Source of the DNA: Fibrobacter sp. UWB2
GTDB taxonomy: Bacteria > Fibrobacterota > Fibrobacteria > Fibrobacterales > Fibrobacteraceae
Length of the DNA: 64,000 bases
Direction of reading: 5' to 3'
Assembly: GCF_002210425.1 (NCBI RefSeq)
Contig: NZ_MWQK01000002.1
Coordinates: 186,001 to 250,000 of the forward strand
A program made the translations under genes and the position numbers. The notes beneath the pieces are model-generated. The model was not told the origin of the DNA. It searched no databases and saw only the letters and a program-made list of their open reading frames with translations. Each line of letters begins with the position of its first letter. Position 1 is the stretch's first letter. Shown here piece by piece: positions 43,311 through 51,829 of this stretch.

Positions 43311-44672
43311 TTATACCCCTTCAACAAGCTTGTCAAACACCTGTCCGCGGACTTTGTAGTTCTTGAACAGTCCAAAGCTTGCGCATGCGGGGCTCATAAT
43401 GACCGTTCCGCCTTCGCCAATGTTCAAGCTGTCTGCAAATGCTTCCTCGAGTGTGGGGAAGATGGCGGTCTTGATTCCCGCTTCGTCCACGCCAGCCTTT
43501 TTTAAGTCGGCGAGCATGCGTTCGGCGGTCGCGCCGATGAGCGCCACGCGTTTCAGGTTCGGGCGCTGTTTTACGAGAATTTCAGAAAGCTCCGTGAAGT
43601 CGGCGTTCTTTTCGGAACCGCCGAGAATCAAAGCGAACGGGCGCTTCATGCTGCCTGTTGCCGCAATCGTTGCGTCCGGACGTGTGGCGTAGCTGTCGTT
43701 GTAGAATTCAATGCCGCGTTTTTCGCCCTTGAATTCCATGCGGAAGGGGAGAGTCTCGTAGCTCTTGAGCGCTTCGAACGCATCGGCGACTTTTACGCCC
43801 AAGGCCTTGCACGCAAGCGTTGCTGCAGCCATGTTTTCGAGCTGATAGATGCCACGCACTTTGCAATCGGCAAGGTACAAAGTCACACCGTCAATTGTAA
43901 GTGTTGCGCCGTCAATCACGGCGTCGCCATCACCATTGCTTGCTCCATCGGCAAGGCTTACGGCATACTTTGTCTTGGCCGGGCTTTCCGATGCAATCTT
44001 TGCTGTCGGTTCTGCATCTTTCAGATAAACGCAAGTGCTTTCGCGCTTTTGCCAACGAACGAGGTTTGCCTTGGCATCGCGGTATTCTTCAACGCTCTTG
44101 TGCCAGTCCAGATGTTCTGTCGAAACGCGTAATACAACGCCAACATCCGGGGATACGGACAAAGTCATCAACTGGAAACTCGAAAGTTCCAAAATGCTGA
44201 TGCGGTCCGGAGTCTCGTCTTCGAGTAAGTCCAAAGCCGGCACGCCGAAGTTTCCGCCAATTTCGTTTTTGTGGCCGGTCTTCGTCAAAATGTGGCTGAT
44301 CATGCTCACGGTAGAGCCCTTGCCGAGCGTTCCTGTGACACCCACCGTTGCTTTCGATTGAGTTTGTTCCAAGAATAGCTGAATCTGGCTCGTCATGAGC
44401 CCGCCGTTCATCTGGAAATGGAACAATTCCTGGCTCATCGGATAAACACCTGCCGAACGCACCACCGTCACGCAGTCCTTGAGACCGTCTAAATAGTTTT
44501 CGCCACTGCAAACATTGACGTTCACGCCTGCGGGCACTTCTGGGAGTGTCACCGGATTCTTGTCCATCACGACAATGTCTTTGACGCCTTCGCGGAAAAG
44601 GTAACGCAACGTGCTCTGGCCTTCAACGCCAAAACCTAAAATTCCAACTGGAGAAACAAGTGTATTCTGCAT
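43311..44672 (-). CDS. murD: UDP-N-acetylmuramoyl-L-alanine--D-glutamate ligase
   Basis: 453 residues from ATG 44672 (MQNTLVSPVGILGFGVEGQS); a longer frame to 44708 lacks support, and AGAGG precedes the chosen ATG. Order: Rossmann N-domain, ATP-binding loop VTGTLGKGSTVSM, ELSSFQL, HLDWH (a HLD..S/K motif), FYNDSYATRPDATIAA (MurD-type NDSxATN), LILGGSEKNADF and the ending SPACASFGLFKNYKVRGQVFDKLV. It adds D-Glu to UDP-MurNAc-Ala in peptidoglycan synthesis. The phosphate loop GTLGKGST deviates from the usual GT/SNGKS/TT. It lies 40 bp downstream of the preceding gene, likely co-transcribed, rather than in a mur cluster. Confidence 0.9.
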   Translation of the reverse strand: MQNTLVSPVGILGFGVEGQSTLRYLFREGVKDIVVMDKNPVTLPEVPAGVNVNVCSGENYLDGLKDCVTVVRSAGVYPMSQELFHFQMNGGLMTSQIQLFLEQTQSKATVGVTGTLGKGSTVSMISHILTKTGHKNEIGGNFGVPALDLLEDETPDRISILELSSFQLMTLSVSPDVGVVLRVSTEHLDWHKSVEEYRDAKANLVRWQKRESTCVYLKDAEPTAKIASESPAKTKYAVSLADGASNGDGDAVIDGATLTIDGVTLYLADCKVRGIYQLENMAAATLACKALGVKVADAFEALKSYETLPFRMEFKGEKRGIEFYNDSYATRPDATIAATGSMKRPFALILGGSEKNADFTELSEILVKQRPNLKRVALIGATAERMLADLKKAGVDEAGIKTAIFPTLEEAFADSLNIGEGGTVIMSPACASFGLFKNYKVRGQVFDKLVEGV

Positions 44673-44711
44673 AAAAACCTCTAAAATTTTTCGCCTAAAA
44701 AATAGCAACCC

Positions 44712-45914
44712 TTACCACAAATGAGCGCCAAGGCCAATCATGAACATGTTCACATAACCGTTTTTCTTGAATGAATATCCGCCCATATACCTCAGTTTTA
44801 GGGCTAAATGTCCCTGAGTGCTAAATTTCGAGTCAACGCCTTTTTCAAAGCCGAAACGGAAATCGGTCTGGGCGCCTCCCAATATTAATCCTCCATACTC
44901 ATTGGTTCCACCACCGCCAATGAATGGATGCAATTTGAAAATTTTTGAATCGTACAAGACGTAGCCCCAAGTGGCATAAAATCCTGTTGTTCCGGTCAAT
45001 GCGACGATGCCTCTCTTGTATTGCAAGGCGAGTGCTGCGTGAAAACTTCCATCCGTAGCGGCGAATGCTTCTATGCCGATTCCGCCAGTATAAATTTTGA
45101 ACTGAGCCGGGTCAAGATAATAATGATTGTCTGCTAAATTTTGTTCTAGAATTTCTTTTATCTGTACCACTTGCGGTATATATTTTGATTCCGGGAACTG
45201 GACTTTGAAAGAATCTAGCTGGCTAAAACTTTTTTTGTAAGCCTCTACGCTTGGTTCGGAGAGAATGGATATGCTCTGAATTGGGGTCCACCTGCATTTA
45301 GTGCGGCATCTAAAACCAAGCGGAAAATGTGCGATGATTTTAATTAACGCTTTTTGATCGGGCGAAACATTCGATTCTTCTATAAGATGCAGTTGTACTT
45401 TTACATTGTTAGAATCCTTTAAACTCATTCTTTTATTTAGATAGTCGCCCAAGACGTTTGGTGCCGACGGAAAATGTTTTACTTTGGGCTCATCGGTGAT
45501 GTATTTGTTTATCCAGTGGTCTATGGCGAGGTCATATTTTTGCGCTATAAAGTAGAGCTGCAATTTTTCGTAATTGGTGATAAACGGGTCGTCTGGATTT
45601 TCCGGTTCGATAAGTTGCAGTAATTCGTCGGGTTCCAGATTCTCGTTCTTTAATGCGTTGTAGAGTAGGACTCTCGCGTTGTGCGTGGCTCTTTCATCTA
45701 CGGCTATGTAGCTTAATAATGGGTTGGTTTCGAGGAAATCATCGGAATAGTTATCTTGTACAAAGTATGTGCCCGTCGATTGTGGATTGCCGCCTATGCT
45801 CTTTCTTTGCAGAATGTGTGTTAATGAATCCACTTCGGCAGAATTGGCGGATTGACTTGCTGAAAATCCAAAGCCGTAAACACAAAGTATTAAGAACAGA
45901 ATAACTCTCATCAT
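44712..45914 (-). CDS. Exported protein of unknown function, upstream of murD
   Basis: A 400-residue protein with a signal peptide (MRVILFLILCVYGFGFSASQS). The middle is helical with LQLYFIAQKYDLAIDHWINKYI, somewhat TPR-like; the C-terminal ~130 residues have alternating beta strands rich in Gly and aromatics (FKIYTGGIGIEAFAATDGSFHAALALQYKRG, YMGGYSFKKNGYVNMFMIGLGAHLW), ending in an aromatic residue as outer-membrane beta proteins do. An outer-membrane-associated protein is plausible. No family recognised. Possibly in an operon with murD (40-bp gap). Confidence 0.68.
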   Translation of the reverse strand: MMRVILFLILCVYGFGFSASQSANSAEVDSLTHILQRKSIGGNPQSTGTYFVQDNYSDDFLETNPLLSYIAVDERATHNARVLLYNALKNENLEPDELLQLIEPENPDDPFITNYEKLQLYFIAQKYDLAIDHWINKYITDEPKVKHFPSAPNVLGDYLNKRMSLKDSNNVKVQLHLIEESNVSPDQKALIKIIAHFPLGFRCRTKCRWTPIQSISILSEPSVEAYKKSFSQLDSFKVQFPESKYIPQVVQIKEILEQNLADNHYYLDPAQFKIYTGGIGIEAFAATDGSFHAALALQYKRGIVALTGTTGFYATWGYVLYDSKIFKLHPFIGGGGTNEYGGLILGGAQTDFRFGFEKGVDSKFSTQGHLALKLRYMGGYSFKKNGYVNMFMIGLGAHLW

Positions 45915-45925
45915 TTACTCAAAAT

Positions 45926-45957
45926 ACAAAAATCCGCCTTGCGATGCGCAGGGCGGA
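45926..45957 (-). terminator. Terminator of tpiA-secG
   Basis: On the minus strand TCCGCC...GGCGGA with inner TGCG/CGCA pairing, followed by TTTTTG. Located 48 bases after the secG stop. Confidence 0.85.
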
Positions 45958-46004
45958 CTTCTGAATGCGGTTTGACCGACTTGAAATCAAGTCAATCTAA
46001 ACTT

Positions 46005-46502
46005 TTACTTGGCTTTCTTCTTGCCTTTCTTAGCTTTCGGGGCTTCTGCCGGAGCAGCAGCTTCAGGAGCCGGGGCGGCTTCTGCCTTCACTTCGGCAGC
46101 GGGAGCAGCCGGAGCTTCAGCCTTGACTTCAGCGGCAGCCGGTGCAGCAGGAGCTGCTTCAGCCGGGGCGTTGAAGGTTGCCGGGAGAACCGGCATTTCC
46201 GGAGCCTGTTCGGCTGCGTTTTCGCGGGTTGCCTTCTGCATGGTCGATTCTTCGACTGCCTGGTCCTGCTTAGCCGTGATGAGGCCAAGAGCGAAAACCA
46301 CGATGAAGAAAATCACAGCAACGACACGAGTCAGCTTCTGGATGAAGGTCGCTGCGCCGGCGGTAGAAAATGCAGATTGCGAAGTCATGCCACCGAGACC
46401 TGCCAAACCGCCCATCTTATCGTTCTGAACGAGAACGAGGAGAGCGAGGAAAAAGCAGAGAAACACGTGGAGGACGATCAATACCCAAAAGAGAGTTGTC
46501 AT
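46005..46502 (-). CDS. secG: Protein translocase subunit SecG with an Ala/Pro-rich tail
   Basis: A 165-residue protein. Two membrane helices (LFWVLIVLHVFLCFFLALLVLVQ and LTRVVAVIFFIVVFALGLIT) flank the conserved loop QNDKMGGLAGLGGMTSQSAFSTAGAATFIQKLT, which defines SecG of the SecYEG channel. The ~85-residue tail is low complexity, with AEVKAEA repeats and a Lys-rich end (KAKKGKKKAK); typical SecG is 75-110 residues, so the tail is an extension. It lies 33 bp after tpiA, a neighbour pairing common in bacteria. Confidence 0.93.
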   Translation of the reverse strand: MTTLFWVLIVLHVFLCFFLALLVLVQNDKMGGLAGLGGMTSQSAFSTAGAATFIQKLTRVVAVIFFIVVFALGLITAKQDQAVEESTMQKATRENAAEQAPEMPVLPATFNAPAEAAPAAPAAAEVKAEAPAAPAAEVKAEAAPAPEAAAPAEAPKAKKGKKKAK

Positions 46503-46535
46503 TTGTGACGTTCCTTTCGTTAATATCGTTAAAAG

Positions 46536-47297
46536 TTACTTGGCTTCAGCAGCGTCGATGATTTCCTTGAAGGTGTTAGCCTTGAGGCCTGCACCACCAA
46601 TGAGACCGCCGTCGATGTCCTTCTGAGCGAGAAGGCCAGCTGCGTTGGCACCCTTCATGGAGCCACCGTACTGAATGCGCATGCCTTCTGCAACAGCTTC
46701 GCCGTAGATTTCCTTAACAACGGAGCGGACGTAAGCCTGAGTTTCTTCAGCCTGTTCGTCGGTAGCGGTAACGCCAGTACCGATTGCCCAAACCGGTTCG
46801 TATGCGAGAACGCACTTAGCAGCGTCTTCAGCAGAAACGTCCTTGAAAGCGCCCTTGACCTGGAGGCCGAGAACTTCCTTGAGGATGCCGCCGTTGCGCT
46901 GGTCGAGAGTTTCACCAATGCAGATGATCGGCTTGAGGCCAGCTTCGAGAGTCTTCTTGACCTTGAGGTTCACGGTTTCTTCCGTTTCGTGGAAGTACTG
47001 ACGCTGTTCGGAGTGACCGATGATCACGTATTCTGCACCGATTTCCTTGACCATGTCGATGGAAACCTTACCCGTGTATGCGCCCTGATCCTTCCAGTGG
47101 ATGTCCTGGATAGCGAGCTTCACGTTCGTGCCCTTCACGACGTCTGCAACCTTAGCAGCAGCGAGGTAAGTCGGAGCGATCACGACTTCGGTCTTCTTCA
47201 CGTCCTTGACGGCTTCCACGATATCCTTAGCGAGCTGAACGGATTCGCTAACGGTCTTGTTCATCTTCCAGTTACCAGCAATGATATACTGACGCAT
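46536..47297 (-). CDS. tpiA: Triose-phosphate isomerase
   Basis: A 253-residue protein of standard length: AGNWKMNKT (catalytic Lys), YVIIGHSEQRQYF (catalytic His), LAYEPVWAIGTG (catalytic Glu) and IQYGGSMKGANA with GLIGGAGLKAN for the phosphate loop. It interconverts dihydroxyacetone phosphate and glyceraldehyde 3-phosphate in glycolysis. AAGGAGTTAATT precedes the ATG. First gene of tpiA-secG. Confidence 0.98.
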   Translation of the reverse strand: MRQYIIAGNWKMNKTVSESVQLAKDIVEAVKDVKKTEVVIAPTYLAAAKVADVVKGTNVKLAIQDIHWKDQGAYTGKVSIDMVKEIGAEYVIIGHSEQRQYFHETEETVNLKVKKTLEAGLKPIICIGETLDQRNGGILKEVLGLQVKGAFKDVSAEDAAKCVLAYEPVWAIGTGVTATDEQAEETQAYVRSVVKEIYGEAVAEGMRIQYGGSMKGANAAGLLAQKDIDGGLIGGAGLKANTFKEIIDAAEAK

Positions 47298-47358
47298 AAT
47301 TAACTCCTTGAGAGGTTTAAAATTTAACGCGCGTAAATGTAGAAAAACCTCTTTCTGC

Positions 47359-47390
47359 TGTCACCCCGGACTCAGTTCCGGGGCCGCCTT
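47359..47390. repeat. Dispersed palindrome copy upstream of tpiA
   Basis: TGTCACCCCGGA and TCCGGGGCCGCC around CTCAGT, then TTTTTTAT on the plus strand. A variant with a CCCCGGA stem. Confidence 0.65.
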
Positions 47391-47395
47391 TTTTA

Positions 47396-47431
47396 TAAAA
47401 AAATCCCCTCGGCGGTTAAACCAAGGGGAGC
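47396..47431 (-). terminator. Terminator of the 147-residue lipoprotein gene
   Basis: On the minus strand CCCCTTGG...CCGAGGGG followed by ATTTTTTT, ~105 bases after the stop. The stretch between holds several AGTAACTAGT-like short repeats. Confidence 0.72.
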
Positions 47432-47535
47432 AGTTGTTTATTTGTTTAGTTACTAGTTAGTAGTTGGTAGTTACTAGAGATTTTCATATTAAGATAATCT
47501 AGTAACTAGTAACTCAAAACTCTGAACTCAATAAA

Positions 47536-47979
47536 CTAGTGATCGTACGTGCTAGAGCGAGAGGAGCTCGGAGCCGGAGATCCACCGTAGCGGTCACCTT
47601 CGATCTTGTCGAGAACCTTTTCGCCTTCGTAGCCCTTCAGACGAGCCTGTTCCGGGTACTTCCAGAAGAGACGCGTGATGAGCTTGCCTTCGCGAGTGAA
47701 GTATTCCCAGACCATGCCGTCAGCGGTTTCGTGATCGGGAGGTCCCCACAGAAGGTTCACCATGTCGGTCGTCATGCCTTCTTCGATGTAACCCTGCTTG
47801 AAGGTGTTCTGCAAGTGCTTGTCGATGCCCATGCTTTCCTTGGAAATGAAGTACTCGCGTTCGTATTCGTTCTGGCCGACGCCGCGTTCAATCAGCACGG
47901 GCGACGAATACTTGCTATTCGTACATCCAAAGAGCATGAGTGCACCAAAGGAAAGTGCGCACAGATGGGAAAATTTCAT
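47536..47979 (-). CDS. Small lipoprotein of unknown function
   Basis: A 147-residue protein with lipobox MLFGC at residue ~19. A core stretch NTFKQGYIEEGMTTDMVNLLWGPPDHETADGMVWEYFTREGKLITRLFWK resembles the SmpA/BamE-like fold (GMTxxxVxxLLGxPD... W.Y), followed by a Ser-rich tail (SPAPSSSRSS). BamE-type proteins support outer-membrane protein assembly or bind peptidoglycan; the match is by motif only. AGGAGAT precedes the ATG. Confidence 0.7.
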   Translation of the reverse strand: MKFSHLCALSFGALMLFGCTNSKYSSPVLIERGVGQNEYEREYFISKESMGIDKHLQNTFKQGYIEEGMTTDMVNLLWGPPDHETADGMVWEYFTREGKLITRLFWKYPEQARLKGYEGEKVLDKIEGDRYGGSPAPSSSRSSTYDH

Positions 47980-48059
47980 TGGATCTCCTTGTATTTGATG
48001 ACCACAAAATAAGAATTTATTGCGCGAGTAGCTAAATAATTTTTAGATTTTACACTGAA

Positions 48060-49046
48060 ATGAATAAGATTAACGTTTTGTTTAAAATTATTTTACTTAA
48101 TGTTGCGATTTGGGGCTCATTGTGCTTTGGTGCGATAGGTGTCGACCAGTCTAATTTGGTTGGACTCCGTTATGGTCCGAACCTTTCCTGGGGCGGCATG
48201 ATAAATACCCCGATAGTCTGGGGGCAGTGGGTGCCGCAGGCGAATGTCGGTTTGCGTTATACGTGGCTTGAACCCTTGGGACCGGTGAATTATGGCCAAC
48301 CACTCGGCTTAGCCTCGGCATACCTCAAGATGGACGCCTCGGTCGAAGTTTCTCCGTTTTATGGGGGCTACCGCGCTGGGCTTGGTCTGCGTCCGTTCAA
48401 GGTGAACCCGCAAATTGAATTCAATTTCGTTTATGAAAGCTACTTTTATTTCAAGTCCAATTTGGAAATGGTCAATGCCGACGTAAAGGGGAAGGGCCAT
48501 ATTGCCGAAACTTGGAACTCTGAATACATCCTGGACCATGTGGGCAAATCGGACTCTTCTGATTTTGATTACGCACAACTTTTTGACATGAGCATCGACC
48601 TTAGCTACTCGTTGCCTCATGGCGGTTCCATTGGCGTTGGTGCCCATTATGTGCTCTCGGACATCAGCACGGATTTTGAAGGCAAAAGCTATGACTACGA
48701 ACGCAATATTCCTGTGTTCAGCCGCGACTACATCATTGAAATCCAGAGCTTTGGCCGCTTCCCGGTGAACGACCTGGTGTCCATCCTTTACGAAGGCATG
48801 TACCTCAAAACCGGACTTTTGCGTAGCGGCGGAAGCGTCAGAAAGGAATCCCTGAGCTACCGAATGGTGCTTCTCGGGACCCATTTCTCATGGAATGACG
48901 GGCTTCGCAATTTTATCGTTAAAGCTGGTATGTGGAGGCGCGACAAGAAGCGCTTCTATAATGGCTCATTCGCTCAGCAATTGTTGATTCAGCTTGAGTA
49001 TAAGGGGTATTTTTCGTTCCCCTTCCACAGCAATTTTTCCAAATAA
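48060..49046 (+). CDS. Probable outer-membrane beta-barrel protein
   Basis: A 328-residue protein with a signal peptide (ILLNVAIWGSLCFGA, ending near residue 24). The rest alternates short beta strands with Gly/aromatic girdles (NLVGLRYGPNLSWGGM, SVEVSPFYGGYRAGLGLRPF, IDLSYSLPHGGSIGVGAHYVLS) and ends QLLIQLEYKGYFSFPFHSNFSK. No named family recognised. Its last 81 bases overlap the end of the convergent 262-residue gene. Confidence 0.7.
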   Translation: MNKINVLFKIILLNVAIWGSLCFGAIGVDQSNLVGLRYGPNLSWGGMINTPIVWGQWVPQANVGLRYTWLEPLGPVNYGQPLGLASAYLKMDASVEVSPFYGGYRAGLGLRPFKVNPQIEFNFVYESYFYFKSNLEMVNADVKGKGHIAETWNSEYILDHVGKSDSSDFDYAQLFDMSIDLSYSLPHGGSIGVGAHYVLSDISTDFEGKSYDYERNIPVFSRDYIIEIQSFGRFPVNDLVSILYEGMYLKTGLLRSGGSVRKESLSYRMVLLGTHFSWNDGLRNFIVKAGMWRRDKKRFYNGSFAQQLLIQLEYKGYFSFPFHSNFSK

Positions 49047-49754
49047 CTTGGGAACCGGTAAAAGAATCTTGGGCTTGACCGGTTTCTGCGTTGGGTCTGT
49101 CTCAAGAACTTTTTTGGGGTAAGCGGCACGAATCCACAGGCTTCCGCTGTAGTCTTCGCTAGACATGCTCGCGAGCGTAGGGAGGAGTTCCCCGGCGTAA
49201 GATTTCCAGTTGGCAACGGATATGTAGCGGGGCTTTTTCGGGGCGCCTCGCATGACCACCTTTTCAGGGTGGGGGAGTGAATCGACGACGACGCTCCACC
49301 AGGTGTTTGATACAGCTGTAGAAAGAACGTTGGGATTCTGGTCCGGCTTTGTGGAATCGGGACACTTGAAGTATCCGTTCGCCAAAAGCTCTAGATCGTC
49401 GAGTCTCAGGGGCGTCTTGCCGATATTTTCTCTGAGGTGGTGCAACCCGAGCTGCCTTTTGACCTTGCCTTCCTCGAATTCCATGTAGCGGAACTTGCCC
49501 GCCGTGATGTAGGTGAACGAGGGGCTGTCGTTTAGCTTTACAAAGAACGTATCAAGCGCATCATCGTGGTGGCGCCATTCGATAGAGGTGCTCGTCTTGT
49601 TTTTTTCTTCATTGACGAACTTTCCATCGATGTTTACAATCATGGACGAATTGGCCAGGAGTCGCGGACAGACTGTCTTCTTGACCCCCTGAGCCATCAA
49701 TGGAATTATCGAAATGCAGATGGCGCTGACCGCCAATTTTGCGCTTTGAATCAT
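48966..49754 (-). CDS. Exported protein of unknown function, tail-to-tail overlapping
   Basis: A 262-residue protein with a signal peptide (AVSAICISIIPLMAQG). The rest is a mixed soluble fold with WRHHDDALDTFFVKLND, SNTWWSVVVDSLPHPEKVVMRGAP and a proline-rich segment DPTQKPVKPKILLPVPK. No family recognised. The stop at 48966 lies inside the coding sequence of the convergent gene, giving an 81-base overlap in which both strands code. An earlier stop would remove KIPLILKLNQQLLSE-type residues only. Confidence 0.65.
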   Translation of the reverse strand: MIQSAKLAVSAICISIIPLMAQGVKKTVCPRLLANSSMIVNIDGKFVNEEKNKTSTSIEWRHHDDALDTFFVKLNDSPSFTYITAGKFRYMEFEEGKVKRQLGLHHLRENIGKTPLRLDDLELLANGYFKCPDSTKPDQNPNVLSTAVSNTWWSVVVDSLPHPEKVVMRGAPKKPRYISVANWKSYAGELLPTLASMSSEDYSGSLWIRAAYPKKVLETDPTQKPVKPKILLPVPKLFGKIAVEGERKIPLILKLNQQLLSE

Positions 49755-49814
49755 GCAATTAAAATAGATAAATTTGCAGACTTTAAAGTTAAAGTTGCGT
49801 AAACTTGTATAAAA

Positions 49815-49862
49815 AGAAAACCCCGACCCATCCCAATGGCTGAAGGAAAGGCCGAGGTTTAT
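49815..49862 (-). terminator. Terminator of cinA-recA
   Basis: On the minus strand AACCTCGG...TCGGGGTT with a long loop, followed by TTCTTTTTAT. About 90 bases after the recA stop. Confidence 0.7.
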
Positions 49863-49894
49863 GTTTTTTCAGGAAGAAATGTTTTTGTTTGCAC

Positions 49895-49936
49895 TTGTCA
49901 CCCCGGCCTGTCATCCCGGACTTGTTCCGGGACGAG
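49895..49936. repeat. Two nested dispersed palindromes downstream of recA
   Basis: TGTCACCCCGGCC is followed at once by TGTCATCCCGGACTTGTTCCGGGA; one copy appears truncated by, or inserted into, the other. Confidence 0.7.
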
Positions 49937-49952
49937 GGGCGGCATACGCGGA

Positions 49953-51053
49953 CTAAGCTTCTTCTTGGATAGCTTCGCCGTCACCGTCATCGCCAAGGTC
50001 AACGGCATCGTTTTCACCGAGCTTGAAGAGTTCCACGTCCTTCATGCTTTCACGAATCTTCTGTTCAATCTCGTTGCAGAGGTCTACGTTGTCCTTCAAG
50101 AAGAGGCGGGTGTTTTCACGACCCTGTCCGATGCGTTCATTGTTGTAGCTGAACCAGGAACCGCTCTTTTGGATGATGTCGAGTTCGCAGGCGAGGTCGA
50201 GGATGGAGGCTTCGCGAGAAATGCCCACGCCGTAGAGAATGTCGAATTCGCACTGGGTAAACGGAGCGGCGACCTTGTTCTTCACGATCTTTACGCGGGT
50301 GCGGTTACCGATGACTTCTTCGCCATTTTTGATGGCGGCGATGCGGCGGATGTCGATACGCTGTGTGGCGTAGAACTTGAGGGCGTTACCGCCGGTGGTC
50401 GTTTCCGGGTTGCCGAACATCACGCCAATCTTCATACGGAGCTGGTTGATGAAGAGCATGCAGGTGTTCGACTTGGAGAGAATACCGGTAAGCTTGCGGA
50501 GAGCCTGGGACATGAGGCGAGCCTGGAGGCCCACGTGGTTGTCGCCCATTTCGCCGTTGATTTCGGCCTGTGGCACGAGGGCTGCCACAGAGTCCACGAC
50601 GATGATGTCGATGGCTCCAGAACGCACGAGCGTTTCGGCGATGTCCAAAGCCTGTTCACCGGTGTCCGGCTGGGACACGAGGAGCGATTCGATATCGACG
50701 CCGAGCTTGCGGGCGTAGACCGCGTCAAAGGCGTGTTCGGCATCGATGAATGCCGCTACGCCGCCGAGTTTCTGGGCTTCGGCAATGGCGTGGAGTGCAA
50801 GCGTTGTCTTACCGGAAGATTCCGGTCCGTAAATTTCGATGATGCGTCCGCGGGGGAATCCGCCTACGCCAAGAGCCATGTCGAGCTGGATGCAGCCCGT
50901 CGGAATGACAGGGATGTCTTCGACCGGCTGTTGGCCGAGTGCCATGATGGAACCTTTACCATAATTCTTTTCAATCTGGGCGATTGCGGCTTCGACTGCT
51001 TTTGCTTTTTCGCTGGAAAGGTTGCTAGTGGGTGTTGTTGTTTTCTTAGCCAT
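49953..51053 (-). CDS. recA: Recombinase A
   Basis: 366 residues from ATG 51053 ([11 protein letters not shown]), preceded by CGGAG; the frame extends upstream to 51113 but that part would overlap the promoter. Walker A GPESSGKT at 76-83, [57 protein letters not shown] and [15 protein letters not shown] are all in place. The C-terminal tail is acidic ([14 protein letters not shown]), as expected. It catalyses strand exchange and stimulates LexA self-cleavage. It has its own predicted promoter within the end of cinA, with a LexA-type box overlapping the -35. Confidence 0.98.
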   Translation of the reverse strand: MAKKTTTPTSNLSSEKAKAVEAAIAQIEKNYGKGSIMALGQQPVEDIPVIPTGCIQLDMALGVGGFPRGRIIEIYGPESSGKTTLALHAIAEAQKLGGVAAFIDAEHAFDAVYARKLGVDIESLLVSQPDTGEQALDIAETLVRSGAIDIIVVDSVAALVPQAEINGEMGDNHVGLQARLMSQALRKLTGILSKSNTCMLFINQLRMKIGVMFGNPETTTGGNALKFYATQRIDIRRIAAIKNGEEVIGNRTRVKIVKNKVAAPFTQCEFDILYGVGISREASILDLACELDIIQKSGSWFSYNNERIGQGRENTRLFLKDNVDLCNEIEQKIRESMKDVELFKLGENDAVDLGDDGDGEAIQEEA

Positions 51054-51084
51054 TATAGACTCCGTTTTATCTTTGTTTTTTGTT

Positions 51085-51113
51085 AATATACTAATTAGTG
51101 AACTTTTGTGCAA
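51085..51113 (-). promoter_or_regulatory. Predicted recA promoter inside cinA
   Basis: On the minus strand TTGCAC (51108-51113), 17-base spacer, TATATT (51085-51090), about 32 bases before the recA ATG. It lies at the end of the cinA coding region, so recA can be transcribed independently. Confidence 0.75.
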
Positions 51114-51637
51114 GTGCTTTTTTGGCTATTCAGCAAAAAAAGAAGCTTGCTCATTATCTTATACACGCTTTTTTCACGGATTTGGCCTCGATTTCCTGCA
51201 AAAATTTCGCAAAAAGCTTCATTTTGCAAACTATTGGCGACACACATCCATACTGTACCGACAGGTTTTCCTGGTTCTGCACCGGTTGGGCCTGCTATTC
51301 CCGACGTAGCGACCGCCCATTCGCAGTGGAATTTCTGGCGGGCGCCTTCGGCCATGGCTTTTACGGTCTGTTCGCTGACAGCGCCGTATTTTTCGAGGAT
51401 TTCATCGCTGACGCCAAGCATTTCGTGCTTGACTTCGTTCTGGTAAGCGACGATTCCCCCCTTCAAAATCGCAGAAGAACCCGCTTCGTTGACGATGCTC
51501 GATGCGATAAGCCCGCCCGTGCAGGATTCCGCTGTTGCCATCATCTCGCCGCGATTGATCAGTTCTTCCTTGATCTTCATGGCCAGTTCGTGAATTTCGT
51601 GTTCGATATTGATTGGTTCGTTCATCATTACACCCAT
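51095..51637 (-). CDS. pncC: CinA C-terminal-domain protein (nicotinamide-nucleotide amidase, PncC)
   Basis: A 180-residue protein: [32 protein letters not shown] and [24 protein letters not shown] are the deamidase signatures. It converts nicotinamide mononucleotide to nicotinate mononucleotide in NAD recycling. Only the CinA C-terminal domain is present; the N-terminal MoaB-like domain of full CinA is absent. The start could be ATG 51637 or ATG 51628/51625 (MMNEPIN). It directly precedes recA, a pairing also seen in some Firmicutes, and its end carries the recA promoter. Confidence 0.9.
   Translation of the reverse strand: MGVMMNEPINIEHEIHELAMKIKEELINRGEMMATAESCTGGLIASSIVNEAGSSAILKGGIVAYQNEVKHEMLGVSDEILEKYGAVSEQTVKAMAEGARQKFHCEWAVATSGIAGPTGAEPGKPVGTVWMCVANSLQNEAFCEIFAGNRGQIREKSVYKIMSKLLFLLNSQKSTCTKVH
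51099..51112 (-). promoter_or_regulatory. Predicted LexA box overlapping the recA -35
   Basis: TGCACAAAAGTTCA fits the TGCNC-N4-GTGCA pattern that I recall for Fibrobacter succinogenes LexA with one mismatch (GTTCA for GTGCA). It sits on the -35 element, where bound LexA would block RNA polymerase. The consensus is recalled knowledge, not checked here. Confidence 0.6.
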
Positions 51638-51712
51638 AAGTTAAAAACATTAAATGTCAAAAACAGACAATTTGATGAATTTCTTAAAAAATGTTATTCC
51701 TGCATTTCGCTT

Positions 51713-51742
51713 TGTCATTCCCGCCTCCGAGCGGGAATCTCC
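51713..51742. repeat. Dispersed palindrome copy upstream of the DUF5683 gene
   Basis: TGTCATTCCCGC, CTCCGA, GCGGGAATCTCC; the consensus form, the same as the copies at 23828 and 42743. Confidence 0.88.
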
Positions 51743-51829
51743 ATTTGCCGCAAAAATTAAATAAATTCAAGCTCTCGCGGCTCTTGGCTTTGACGTCGCT
51801 CGTACAAACTTTTTCTATATTCGCCCTCA

